A DNA stretch of 64,000 nt from assembly GCF_039542905.1 (NCBI RefSeq), contig NZ_BAABIS010000001.1, positions 5,084,001-5,148,000 of the forward strand. The letters are read 5' to 3'. Below the pieces are notes generated by a model, which was not told the DNA's origin, made no database searches, and saw only the letters and a program-made list of their open reading frames with translations. Positions 33,393 to 42,077 of this stretch are shown one piece after another. Both the position numbers and the translations under genes were made by a program. The first letter of the stretch is position 1; the number at the start of each line of letters is the position of its first letter. The DNA comes from Kitasatospora terrestris (GTDB lineage: Bacteria; Actinomycetota; Actinomycetes; Streptomycetales; Streptomycetaceae).

Positions 33393-36311
33393 ATGCCGGA
33401 CCGCCCGGGCCCGGGGCCCGGATTCCGAGCGAGAGTCGGGCCGCCGTCCCGCCGGACCAAGGTGCTGCTGCTGACCTTGGGCGTCCTGGCGGCGCTCTTC
33501 CTGCTGTTCGTCCTGGTCTCCGGGCTGTGGACCGACTGGCTGTGGTTCAAGTCCGTCGACTACTCCTCGGTGTTCCGTTCGCAACTGCTGACCAAGGCGG
33601 CGCTGTTCGCCGTGTTCGGTGTGCTGATGGCCGTCGTCGTGGGCGCGAACATCTGGCTGGCGTACCGGCTGCGGCCGCCGCTGGCCGCGATGTCGGTGGA
33701 GCAGCAGTCGCTGGACCGCTACCGGATGGGCATCGCCCCGTTCCGCCGCTGGGCGCTGATCGGCGTCTCGCTGCTGGTCGGCGCGGCCGCCGGCGCCGCG
33801 GCCTCCGGCCAGTGGCGCACGTGGATGCTGTGGACGAACGAGACCCCGTTCGGCGTGAAGGACAGCCAGTTCCACCTGGACGTCTCGTACTACGCCTTCG
33901 AGCTGCCCTGGTACGAGTTCCTGCTGGGCTTCGCGTTCAGCGCGGTGATCGTCTCGCTGCTGGCCTCGGTGCTGGTGCACTACCTGTACGGCGGCCTGCG
34001 CCTGCAGGGCCCCGGCCGGCGGGCCAGCCGCGGCGCGCAGGGGCACCTGGCGGTGCTGCTGGGCGTCTTCGTGCTGCTGAAGGCGGTGGCGTACTGGCTG
34101 GACCGGTACGCGCTGGTGGTGAAGACCGGCTCGTACAAGCAGGTCGACGGCTGGACCGGCCTGCGCTACGTGGACGCCAACGCGTTCCTGCCGGCCAAGA
34201 CCATCCTGTTCTTCGTGGCGATCATCTGCGCGCTGCTGTTCTTCCTGACCCCGATCCGGCGGACCTGGGCGCCGGCGCTGATCGGCTTCGGCCTGATGGC
34301 GCTCTCCGCGGTGCTGATCGGCGGGGTGTACCCGGCGATCGTGCAGCAGTTCCAGGTCAAGCCGAACGAGCAGGCCAAGGAGACGCCGTACATCCAGAAG
34401 AACATCGACGCGACCCGGCAGGCGTACGGCATCTCCGCGAGCGAGTCGCAGCCGTACGACCCGAAGGTCACGACCAGCGCCGACGCGGTCAAGCCGGACG
34501 CCCAGACCATCGCCGACATCCGGCTGCTGGACCCGAACGTGGTGTCGCCGACCTTCCAGCAGAACGAGGCCCTGCGGAAGTACTACGCCTTCCCGCGGAC
34601 GCTGGACGTCGACCGGTACGGCCAGCAGGACACCGTGCTGGGCGTGCGCGAGCTGGACCTGAGCGGCGTCCAGCAGCGCAACTTCATCAACGACCACTTC
34701 CAGTACACCCACGGCTACGGCGTCGTCGCGGCCAAGGGCAACCAGGTCGACAAGAACGGCAACCCGGTCTACACCGAGCAGTCGCTGCCGACCACCGGCA
34801 CCCTCGGCACCTACGAGCAGCGGGTGTACTACGGCGAGAAGACCGCCGGCTACTCGATCGTCGGCGGCGCCGGGATGTCGGAGATCGACTACACCTCCGA
34901 GTCCGGTGCGGTGCAGTCCTTCACCTACAACGGCGGCAGCGGCGTCTCGCTGGACAACGCGCTGACCCGGGCCGCGTACGCGGTGAAGTTCGCCGAGCCG
35001 CAGATCCTCTACTCCGGGGCGATCAAGGACGGCGCGCGGATCCTCTACGACCGCACCCCGAAGGAGCGGGTGGAGAAGGTCGCGCCGTGGCTGTCGATCG
35101 ACGCCGACCCGTACCCGGTGGTGCAGGGCGGCCGGCTGGTCTGGGTGCTGGACGGCTACACCACCTCGGACGGCTACCCGTTCTCCTCGAAGACCACCCT
35201 GGGCGACGTCACCAAGGACTCGCTGACCGACCAGCGCGGCCGCACCCTGACCGCGGTCAACAAGGTCAACTACATCCGCAACTCGGTGAAGGCCACCGTC
35301 GACGCGTACACCGGTGAGGTCACCCTCTACCAGTGGGACGAGGCCGACCCGGTGCTGAAGACCTGGATGAAGGCGTTCCCCGGCACGGTGGAGGCGAAGA
35401 CGGCCATCCCGGCCGACCTGCTGCCGCACCTGCGCTACCCGCAGGACCTCTTCAAGGTGCAGCGCGACCTGCTCGGCCAGTACCACATGACCGACGCGAC
35501 CAGCTTCTTCAACGGCACCGACATCTGGCAGGTGCCGATCGACCCGACCACCAACTCGGGCGAGGTGCAGCCGCCGTACTACCTGACGGTCCGGATGCCC
35601 GACCAGCAGGACGCCACCTTCTCGCTGACCACCTCGTTCGTGCCCAGCGGCCGCGACAACCTGGCGGCCTTCGTGGCGGTCAACGCCGACCCGGGGCCGG
35701 ACTACGGCACGATGCGCATCCTCAAGGTGCCGACCGGATCCAGCGCGCTCGGGCCCAAGCTGACCCAGGCGAAGCTCAACTCCGACCCGGCGGTGGCCAA
35801 CCAGCTGACCCTGCTGAAGACCGGCACCGACTCCGACATCGAGTACGGCAACCTGCTGACCCTCCCGGTCGGCGGCGGCTTCCTCAACGTCGAGCCGGTG
35901 TACCTGCTCGGCCGCAGCGCCAAGGCGCCGGTGCTGCAGAAGGTGCTCGCGGTCTACGGCAACTCGGTCGCCCTGGAGGACAACCTCGCCAAGGCGCTGG
36001 AGAAGGTCCTGTCGGGCGCCGCGTCCGGCGCGACCACCACGCCGACCGCCCCCACCACCCCCACCGCGCCCGGCACCACCACACCCGGTGGCACCACGAG
36101 CCCCGAGCTGACCAAGGCGCTGGCGGCGGCCCAGAAGGCGTACGACGACGCGCTGGCCGCCCAGCGGGCCGGCGACTGGGCGGCGTACGGCGTGGCCCAG
36201 AAGGCGCTCGGCGACGCCCTCAAGGCGGCCGCCGACGCCCAGGCGAAGAGCGGCGCGCCGACGTCCTCGCCGTCGCCCTCGGCCTCGCCCCCACCGAGCG
36301 CGAGCCCCTGA
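33393..36311 (+). CDS. UPF0182-family large membrane protein
   Basis: 972 residues from ATG 33393 (TTG 33381 is in frame but has poor ribosome-site spacing). Seven transmembrane helices fall within about residues 25-320, including [20 protein letters not shown] and [14 protein letters not shown] large soluble domain of about 550 residues follows (NATR-like [52 protein letters not shown]), as in other UPF0182 members. The C-terminus is a Pro/Thr/Ser linker and an Ala-rich helix. The family is nearly universal in actinobacteria and has no settled role. Confidence 0.9.
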   Translation: MPDRPGPGPGFRARVGPPSRRTKVLLLTLGVLAALFLLFVLVSGLWTDWLWFKSVDYSSVFRSQLLTKAALFAVFGVLMAVVVGANIWLAYRLRPPLAAMSVEQQSLDRYRMGIAPFRRWALIGVSLLVGAAAGAAASGQWRTWMLWTNETPFGVKDSQFHLDVSYYAFELPWYEFLLGFAFSAVIVSLLASVLVHYLYGGLRLQGPGRRASRGAQGHLAVLLGVFVLLKAVAYWLDRYALVVKTGSYKQVDGWTGLRYVDANAFLPAKTILFFVAIICALLFFLTPIRRTWAPALIGFGLMALSAVLIGGVYPAIVQQFQVKPNEQAKETPYIQKNIDATRQAYGISASESQPYDPKVTTSADAVKPDAQTIADIRLLDPNVVSPTFQQNEALRKYYAFPRTLDVDRYGQQDTVLGVRELDLSGVQQRNFINDHFQYTHGYGVVAAKGNQVDKNGNPVYTEQSLPTTGTLGTYEQRVYYGEKTAGYSIVGGAGMSEIDYTSESGAVQSFTYNGGSGVSLDNALTRAAYAVKFAEPQILYSGAIKDGARILYDRTPKERVEKVAPWLSIDADPYPVVQGGRLVWVLDGYTTSDGYPFSSKTTLGDVTKDSLTDQRGRTLTAVNKVNYIRNSVKATVDAYTGEVTLYQWDEADPVLKTWMKAFPGTVEAKTAIPADLLPHLRYPQDLFKVQRDLLGQYHMTDATSFFNGTDIWQVPIDPTTNSGEVQPPYYLTVRMPDQQDATFSLTTSFVPSGRDNLAAFVAVNADPGPDYGTMRILKVPTGSSALGPKLTQAKLNSDPAVANQLTLLKTGTDSDIEYGNLLTLPVGGGFLNVEPVYLLGRSAKAPVLQKVLAVYGNSVALEDNLAKALEKVLSGAASGATTTPTAPTTPTAPGTTTPGGTTSPELTKALAAAQKAYDDALAAQRAGDWAAYGVAQKALGDALKAAADAQAKSGAPTSSPSPSASPPPSASP

Positions 36312-36367
36312 GCTGCGACAACCGATTGTTGGTTCACCCCGCGACCGTGCTATGGTTCAACCACCGA

Positions 36368-36441
36368 CGCGGGGTGGAGCAGCTCGGTAGCTCGCTGGGC
36401 TCATAACCCAGAGGTCGCAGGTTCAAATCCTGTCCCCGCTA
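36368..36441 (+). tRNA. Initiator tRNA-fMet (CAT)
   Basis: The acceptor GCGGGG pairs with CCCCGC, leaving C1 unpaired opposite T72, the initiator feature needed for formylation. The D-arm (GAGCAGCTCGGTAGCTC) and the anticodon arm CTGGG-CTCATAA-CCCAG are present; the three consecutive G-C pairs next to the anticodon loop are the second initiator hallmark. The T-arm is GCAGG-TTCAAAT-CCTGT. The CCA end is not encoded. A strong terminator follows. Confidence 0.95.
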
Positions 36442-36451
36442 CTCAGTAGCA

Positions 36452-36483
36452 CGAAGGCCCGGAGGCTCGCCTCCGGGCCTTCG
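36452..36483 (+). terminator. Terminator of the initiator tRNA gene
   Basis: CGAAGGCCCGGAGGC (36452-36466) pairs with GCCTCCGGGCCTTCG (36469-36483) in a perfect 15-bp inverted repeat with almost no loop. Confidence 0.75.
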
Positions 36484-36775
36484 GCATGCCCGCCGCCGTG
36501 TCCGGCGCCATTTGTGGGGGAGAAGTGGTGATCGACTCCGGTACTATGCGTGGCCGGGGTTTGTGGGGCTCAAGTGTCGGGAAATCGACAAAGCGCTGAA
36601 GCAATCTCGCCGGGCTTCGGCCCCGCTCCGCCCAATTCGGTCGGAGCCGGTGTACGCGGGTTGCGGGTGATGCGACGATGGACCACATGGGGGATGGGGC
36701 AAGGCCGTTGACCGGCCGTCGGCTCCGTGGCGCCCCCGGCCAAAGGCTCGGCACTCGGGGGGAGCGGGAGTCGGC

Positions 36776-38704
36776 ATGAAGCTTATCGGCAGGAACGGGA
36801 CGGGAGAAGAGCTGCCGGGTCGCGCACACACGGACGTCGACACCGAGTCCTGGGCCCAGAGCCCCGACGACCCGAACCGCACGCTGCCCGGCCAGCGCAC
36901 CTCGGCCGGCTACGGCCCGGAGAGTCTGGTCCACCTGACGGCCCGGCAGGTGGCCGACACCGCCGCGCCGCACCGCGCCGCCCTGGTCGTCGACGAGCCC
37001 GAGCAGGCCGCCAGCTTCGAGACCGTGCTCGCCGCCCGCGAGCAGGCCGCCCTGGAGGCCCGCCACCGCGCCGCCGCCGACGACGGCGACCCGAACGCCG
37101 CGAGCCAGCTCGGCGCGCTGCTGCTGCGCCGCGGCGACCTCGCCGACGCCGAACCGTACCTGCGCCGGGCCGCCGCCGCCGGGCTGCGCGCCGCCGCCAA
37201 CAACCTCGGGGTGCTGCTGCACCAGCAGGGCCACCGGGCCGAGGCCGCCCAGTGGTGGCGGCAGGCCGCCGTGGCCGGCTCCGCGCCGGCCGCGCACGCG
37301 CTCGGGCTGCAGCTGCGCGACCAGGGCGAGGAGGAGGCCGCCGAGTACTGGCTGCACTTCGCCGCCGAGCACGGCCACCCGCTGGGCGCGTACGCGCTCG
37401 GCGACCTGATGGAGCACCGGCGGGACGTCCGCGCCGAGCGCTGGTTCAAGCTCGCCGCCGACTCCGGCCACCGCGAGGCCGCGTACCGGCTCGCCCGGAT
37501 GCGCGAGGCCGCCGGCGACAAGGAGACCGCCGAGACCTGGTACCGCACCGCCGCCGCGCGCAGCCACGCCCGCGCCGCGCTGCGGCTCGGCGTGCTGCTC
37601 GAGGAGCGCGCCGCCGAGGAGCCCGGCTGCCTCGACGAGGCCGCCCGCTGGTACCGGCAGTCCGCGCAGAACGGCGAGCCGCGGGCCGCCTGCGCCCTCG
37701 GCTTCCTGCTGCGCGACGCGGGGGACGCCGCCGCCGCTGCCGACTGGTGGCAGGAGGCCGCCGAGGCCGGGGACGGCACCGCCGCCAACGCGCTCGGCGC
37801 GCTGCACGCCGGCCGGGGCGAGGCCGCCGAGGCCGAGCGCTGGTACCGCATGGCGCTGGACGCCGGCGACCACAACGGCGCCTTCAACCTGGGCCTGCTG
37901 TGCGCGGGCGCCGGGCGCGGCACCCAGGCCGAGCAGTGGTACCGCAAGGCCGCCTACGCCGGGCACCGCGAGGCCTGCAACGCGCTCGCCGTGCTGCTGC
38001 TGCAGCGCGGCGACGAGTCCGGGGCCGAGCCGTGGTTCTCCAAGGCGGCGGAGGCCGGCAGCGTCGACGGCGCCTTCAACCTGGGCGTGCTGCACGCCGG
38101 GCGCGGCGAGCACCGGCACGCCCAGGAGTGGTACGCGCGGGCGGCCGCCGAGGGGCACGGCGAGGCGGCGCTGCAGCTGGCCGTGGCCCAGGAGCAGCGC
38201 GGCAACCCGACGGGCGCCCTGGAGCGCTACCGGCAGGCGGCCGGCGGCGGCTCCGTGGAGGGCGCGTTCCGGCTCGCCTCGATGCTCGACCGGCGCGGCG
38301 ACGCGGACGCGGAGGCCGAGCACTGGTACGCGGTCGCCGCCGACGCCGGGCACCGCCGGGCGCAGGTCCGGATGGGCGTCCGGGCGGCCGAGCGCGGGGC
38401 GCTGCAGATCGCCGAGAGCTGGTACCGGCGGGCCGCCGAGGCGGGCAGCCGCAGTGCCGCGTTCAACCTCGGGCTGCTGCTGGCCCGGCAGGACGCTGAG
38501 GCGGAGGCGATGCTCTGGTACACCCGGGCCGCCGACGCCGGGCACGGGCGGGCCGCGCTGCGGCTCGCGCTGCTCGCGCTGCGCCGCGGCGAGCCGGTGC
38601 AGGCGGAGAACTGGTGCAAGCGGGCCGCCGAGTACGGGCCGGCCGAGGTGGCGGAGCGGGCGGCGCGGCTGCTGGGTGCCCTGCACTCGGAGCTGAGCGC
38701 GTAG
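36776..38704 (+). CDS. Sel1/TPR-repeat protein with 16 repeats
   Basis: 642 residues. After about 100 unstructured residues, I count 16 tandem Sel1-like repeats of 31-37 residues (pattern AAxxLGxLLxxRGdxxeAExWYRxAAexGhx), running to the C-terminus. There is no signal peptide or membrane segment. Sel1 repeats form alpha-solenoids that scaffold protein complexes. Streptomyces carries several paralogues, often near regulatory kinases, but nothing adjacent indicates a partner. The ATG has a GGAG stretch about 10-12 bases upstream. The 290 bases before it hold the tRNA terminator and a -10-like TACTAT near 36542, but no other gene that I can support. Confidence 0.88.
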   Translation: MKLIGRNGTGEELPGRAHTDVDTESWAQSPDDPNRTLPGQRTSAGYGPESLVHLTARQVADTAAPHRAALVVDEPEQAASFETVLAAREQAALEARHRAAADDGDPNAASQLGALLLRRGDLADAEPYLRRAAAAGLRAAANNLGVLLHQQGHRAEAAQWWRQAAVAGSAPAAHALGLQLRDQGEEEAAEYWLHFAAEHGHPLGAYALGDLMEHRRDVRAERWFKLAADSGHREAAYRLARMREAAGDKETAETWYRTAAARSHARAALRLGVLLEERAAEEPGCLDEAARWYRQSAQNGEPRAACALGFLLRDAGDAAAAADWWQEAAEAGDGTAANALGALHAGRGEAAEAERWYRMALDAGDHNGAFNLGLLCAGAGRGTQAEQWYRKAAYAGHREACNALAVLLLQRGDESGAEPWFSKAAEAGSVDGAFNLGVLHAGRGEHRHAQEWYARAAAEGHGEAALQLAVAQEQRGNPTGALERYRQAAGGGSVEGAFRLASMLDRRGDADAEAEHWYAVAADAGHRRAQVRMGVRAAERGALQIAESWYRRAAEAGSRSAAFNLGLLLARQDAEAEAMLWYTRAADAGHGRAALRLALLALRRGEPVQAENWCKRAAEYGPAEVAERAARLLGALHSELSA

Positions 38705-38903
38705 CGCCTGCCGCGGGCGGGGCCTGCTGCCGGTGCGCGACCGCGGGCCGTGCGCTCCCGCCGCGCGCCCCGCGGCGGAGCCGCTGGTCGACGGAGCCTC
38801 GCCCCTGTCGGGCCGCCCGCGTCCGGGCTGGAATCTCCCCCGGGGGGAGGTCGTACCTTCTCGATCGGCCGCAGGGCGCGGCCGGCCGAGAGGGGTGTGT
38901 GTC

Positions 38904-39620
38904 ATGGCGACGTTCGTTCTGGTGCCCGGGCTGTTCATGGGCGGCTGGGCGTGGGAGGCGGTGGCCGCCGAGCTGGAGGCCGCGGGGCACCGGGCGGTGG
39001 CGGTGACGCTGCCGGCGGAGCCGGCGGCCGGGCTGGCGGACCACGTGGACGCAGTGGCGCAGGTGCTCGCCGCCGAGGGGCCGGGGACGGTGCTGGTGGC
39101 GCACAGCTACGGGGCGTTCCCGGCCGTGGGCGCGGTGGACCGGCAGCCGGAGCTGGTGTCGCGGGTGGTCTTCGTGGACACCGGCTACCCGGAGTCGGGT
39201 GAGTCGGTGGTGCTGTCGATGCCGCAGGTGGACCTGCTGTCGGGGGTGACGGGGGACGTCGTCCCGGTGCCGAAGGAGATCCCGGCGGTGCACGCCGTGC
39301 CGGAGGCGGAGCACGAGCGCTGGAAGCGGCTGGCCGTCCCGCAGCCGGTGCGGACGGTCACCGACCCGATCGAGCTGACCGGGGCGTGGCTGCGGGTGCC
39401 GACCACCGGGGTGTTCTGCCTGGCGAGCAGGTTGAGCATCGAGTTCGCCCGGTCGCTGCACGCGACCGGCATGCCGCGGTTCGCCAAGCTCGCCGAGCCG
39501 GGGGTGACCTTCTTCGAGCTGCCGACCGGCCACTACCCGATGCTGTCGGCGCCGAAGGAGCTGGCGGACGTGCTGGAGCGCGCCGCGGACGGCGGGGGCG
39601 TCGGCCTGTACGAGGACTGA
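38904..39620 (+). CDS. Alpha/beta hydrolase
   Basis: 238 residues from ATG 38904, with GAGAGG about nine bases upstream. The fold begins with FVLVPGLFMGGWAW (oxyanion HG-like region). The nucleophile elbow is VAHSYGAF (GxSxG-like, AHSYG), an Asp candidate lies in VVFVDTGYPESGE, and the His is in ELPTGHYPMLSAPKELADVL. It resembles the small esterase/hydroxynitrile-lyase-like hydrolases common in soil actinobacteria. Substrate unknown. It converges on the Fur-family gene with only seven bases between stops. Confidence 0.85.
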   Translation: MATFVLVPGLFMGGWAWEAVAAELEAAGHRAVAVTLPAEPAAGLADHVDAVAQVLAAEGPGTVLVAHSYGAFPAVGAVDRQPELVSRVVFVDTGYPESGESVVLSMPQVDLLSGVTGDVVPVPKEIPAVHAVPEAEHERWKRLAVPQPVRTVTDPIELTGAWLRVPTTGVFCLASRLSIEFARSLHATGMPRFAKLAEPGVTFFELPTGHYPMLSAPKELADVLERAADGGGVGLYED

Positions 39621-39627
39621 GCCGGTC

Positions 39628-40050
39628 CTACCGGGCCTGGCCCGCGCAGTTCGGGCACAGGCCGCGGTAGGTGATCTCGGCGCTGGAGATGACAAACCCG
39701 AAGCGTTCGGCGGCCGGGAGGGCGGAGAGCGGGTCACCCTGGGGGTGGACGTCGCGGATGGCCCCGCAGCCGGAGCAGACCAGGTGCTGGTGGGCGTGGT
39801 GGGCGTTCGGGTCGTAGCGCTTGGCCCGGCCGTCGGTGGAGACCTCCAGGACCTCGCCGAGGACGACCAGCTCGCCCAGCGTGTTGTAGACGGTCGCCCG
39901 GCTGATCTCGGGGAGCCGCTCCACCGCGCGGGCGTGCACCTCGTCCGCCGTGAGGTGGACATGATCACCGTCGAGTACCTCGGCGACCACCCGGCGCTGC
40001 GAAGTCAGGCGCCAGCCCCGTCCGCGAAGTCGTTCCAACAGGTCGCTCAT
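39628..40050 (-). CDS. catR: Fur-family peroxide-sensing repressor (CatR/PerR type)
   Basis: 140 residues from ATG 40050 (GTG 40056 also in frame). The winged helix includes RLTSQRRVVAEVL and ISRATVYNTLGELV. The dimerization half has the regulatory-metal ligands HHAHQHLVC and the structural-zinc cysteine pairs CSGC and CPNC. Divergent from a catalase gene, with an operator between them, it matches the Streptomyces CatR arrangement: the Fe/Mn-bound repressor loses DNA binding on histidine oxidation by H2O2, and catalase is induced. I infer the symbol from context. Confidence 0.85.
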   Translation of the reverse strand: MSDLLERLRGRGWRLTSQRRVVAEVLDGDHVHLTADEVHARAVERLPEISRATVYNTLGELVVLGEVLEVSTDGRAKRYDPNAHHAHQHLVCSGCGAIRDVHPQGDPLSALPAAERFGFVISSAEITYRGLCPNCAGQAR

Positions 40051-40089
40051 GAGCACAGACTAAGCGACGATCCGAACTTGGTTCCAGTG

Positions 40090-40117
40090 TTGACTTAGAC
40101 AAAGTCCAAGTTAGGAT
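40090..40117 (+). promoter_or_regulatory. Catalase promoter with Fur-family operator in the spacer
   Basis: TTGACT (40090-40095) and TAGGAT (40112-40117) are separated by 16 bases. The 19-bp imperfect palindrome ACTTAGAC-AAA-GTCCAAGT (40093-40111, 7 of 8 positions symmetric) occupies the spacer. A bound repressor would occlude the promoter. Confidence 0.75.
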
Positions 40118-40155
40118 CGAGTCGTTCCGACCGGACAACGCGGAGGCAATACCCG

Positions 40156-41634
40156 ATGACCACCCAGGACGAGCTGCGTCCCACCCTCACCACGGAGTCC
40201 GGCGCTCCCGTGGCGGACAACCAGAACACCGAGACCGCCGGCGTCGGCGGCCCGGCGCTGATCCAGGACCAGCTGCTGTTCGAGAAGCTCGCGCACTTCA
40301 ACCGCGAGCGGATCCCGGAGCGCGTGGTGCACGCCCGCGGCGCCGGCGCCTACGGCACCTTCACGGTGACCGCGGACGTCACGGCGTACACCCGGGCGAA
40401 GTTCCTGTCCGAGGTCGGCAAGCAGACCGAGACGTTCCTGCGCTTCTCCACGGTGGCGGGCAACCTCGGCGCGGCGGACGCGGTGCGCGACCCGCGCGGC
40501 TGGGCGCTGAAGTTCTACACCGAGGAGGGCAACTACGACCTCGTCGGCAACAACACCCCGGTGTTCTTCATCAAGGACGCCATCAAGTTCCCGGACTTCA
40601 TCCACACCCAGAAGCGCGACCCGTACACCGGCTCGCAGGAGGCGGACAACGTCTGGGACTTCTGGAGCCTGTCGCCCGAGTCGACCCACCAGGTGACCTG
40701 GCTCTTCGGCGACCGCGGCATCCCGGCGTCCTACCGCCACATGGACGGCTTCGGCTCGCACACCTTCCAGTGGGAGAACGAGGCCGGCGAGTACTTCTGG
40801 GTGAAGTACCACTTCAAGACCGACCAGGGCATCAGGAACCTCACCCAGGACGAGGCCAACAGGCTGGCCGGTGAGGACCCGGACAGCCACCAGCGCGACC
40901 TGCGCGAGTCGATCGAGCGCGGCGACTTCCCGACCTGGACCGTGCAGGTCCAGATCATGCCGGCGGCGGACGCGGCGACCTACCGCTTCAACCCCTTCGA
41001 CCTGACCAAGGTCTGGCCGCACGCGGACTACCCGCCGATCGAGATCGGCAAGCTGGAGCTCAACCGCAACCCCGACAACGTCTTCGCCGAGGTCGAGCAG
41101 TCGATCTTCTCCCCGGGCCACTTCGTCCCCGGCATCGGCCCGTCCCCGGACAAGATGCTGCAGGGCCGCCTGTTCGCCTACCCGGACGCGCACCGCTACC
41201 GCGTCGGCATCAACGCCGACCACCTGCCGGTCAACCGCCCGCACGCCACCGAGGCGCGCACCAACGGCCGCGACGGCCACCTCTACGACGGCCGCCACGG
41301 CCGCCGGAAGAACTACGAGCCGAACAGCTTCGGCGGGCCGGTGCAGACCGGCCGTCCGCTCTGGGCCGCCGTCCCGGTCAACGGCCTGACCGGCAACCAC
41401 GTCGCGCCGGTGCACGCCGAGGACGACGACTTCGTGCAGGCCGGCAACCTCTACCGGCTGATGGGCGAGGACGAGAAGCAGCGCCTGGTCGCCAACCTCG
41501 GCGGCTTCATCGCCAAGGTCTCCGCCGACCGCGACGACATCGTCGAGCGGGCGATCGAGAACTTCCGCAGGGCGGACGCCGACTACGGCCGCCGCCTGGA
41601 GGAGACGGTGCGCGAGCTGCGCAAGCAGAAGTAA
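40156..41634 (+). CDS. katA: Monofunctional heme catalase
   Basis: 492 residues, the size of clade 3 small-subunit catalases. Landmarks are the distal His in [20 protein letters not shown], the distal Asn region [15 protein letters not shown] and the proximal heme Tyr motif [12 protein letters not shown]. All catalytic residues are present. GGAGG lies about 10 bases before the ATG. It decomposes H2O2 in the cytosol and is probably repressed by the divergent CatR-type regulator until peroxide appears. Confidence 0.93.
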   Translation: MTTQDELRPTLTTESGAPVADNQNTETAGVGGPALIQDQLLFEKLAHFNRERIPERVVHARGAGAYGTFTVTADVTAYTRAKFLSEVGKQTETFLRFSTVAGNLGAADAVRDPRGWALKFYTEEGNYDLVGNNTPVFFIKDAIKFPDFIHTQKRDPYTGSQEADNVWDFWSLSPESTHQVTWLFGDRGIPASYRHMDGFGSHTFQWENEAGEYFWVKYHFKTDQGIRNLTQDEANRLAGEDPDSHQRDLRESIERGDFPTWTVQVQIMPAADAATYRFNPFDLTKVWPHADYPPIEIGKLELNRNPDNVFAEVEQSIFSPGHFVPGIGPSPDKMLQGRLFAYPDAHRYRVGINADHLPVNRPHATEARTNGRDGHLYDGRHGRRKNYEPNSFGGPVQTGRPLWAAVPVNGLTGNHVAPVHAEDDDFVQAGNLYRLMGEDEKQRLVANLGGFIAKVSADRDDIVERAIENFRRADADYGRRLEETVRELRKQK

Positions 41635-41648
41635 CGCGCCCCACGACT

Positions 41649-41685
41649 GCGGGCCCCGGGACGCGTGGTGCTCCCCGGGGCCCGC
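41649..41685. terminator. Terminator between catalase and the conservon genes
   Basis: GCGGGCCCCGGG (41649-41660) pairs with CCCGGGGCCCGC (41674-41685) across 13 bases. It lies between convergent genes 95 bases apart. Confidence 0.65.
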
Positions 41686-41729
41686 GACCACGCCCGGTCG
41701 CGACCGCGCCCGGCCGCGGCCGCAGCGGA

Positions 41730-42077
41730 TCACAGCCGCAGCAGCCCGTCCCTGATCCGCTCCAGCAGCGCCACCGACGGGTCGCCCGCGAGCTGCTCGT
41801 GGACCGTCACGTACCGCTCCGCCGCCAGGTCGGCCACCAGCACCCGGGCCACCCCGAGCGGCACCGGCAGCAGCGCCGCCAGCTCCGCCACCGAGCGCGG
41901 GTACTGGCACAGCTCGACGATCCGGTGGCGCTCGAAGCCGAGCGGCGCGGAGAGCGCGGCGGGCGCCGCCGACACCAGCGTCTCGATCCGCAGCTCCTCG
42001 CGGACCGGCCGGGTCCGCCCCGCCGTCACCACGAACGGGCGGACCACCTCGCCCTGCTCGAAGCCGGACCCGCTCAC
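41730..42077 (-). CDS. DUF742 protein (CvnC-like)
   Basis: 115 residues from GTG 42077, overlapping the sensor-kinase stop (GTGA). It has the DUF742 pattern: VVRPFVVTAGRTRP, a variable loop, then a winged-helix-like core HRIVELCQYPRSVAELAALLPVPLGVARVLVADLAAERYVTVH. DUF742 proteins are the third component (CvnC) of Streptomyces conservons, which normally are CvnA kinase, CvnB roadblock protein, CvnC and CvnD GTPase. Here it follows the kinase directly and no B or D gene is present. Confidence 0.85.
   Translation of the reverse strand: MSGSGFEQGEVVRPFVVTAGRTRPVREELRIETLVSAAPAALSAPLGFERHRIVELCQYPRSVAELAALLPVPLGVARVLVADLAAERYVTVHEQLAGDPSVALLERIRDGLLRL

Noticed and set aside
37100-38700. Regular repeats that could suggest a CRISPR array
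   Set aside because: They encode imperfect in-frame Sel1 protein repeats with no identical DNA repeat and no spacer pattern.
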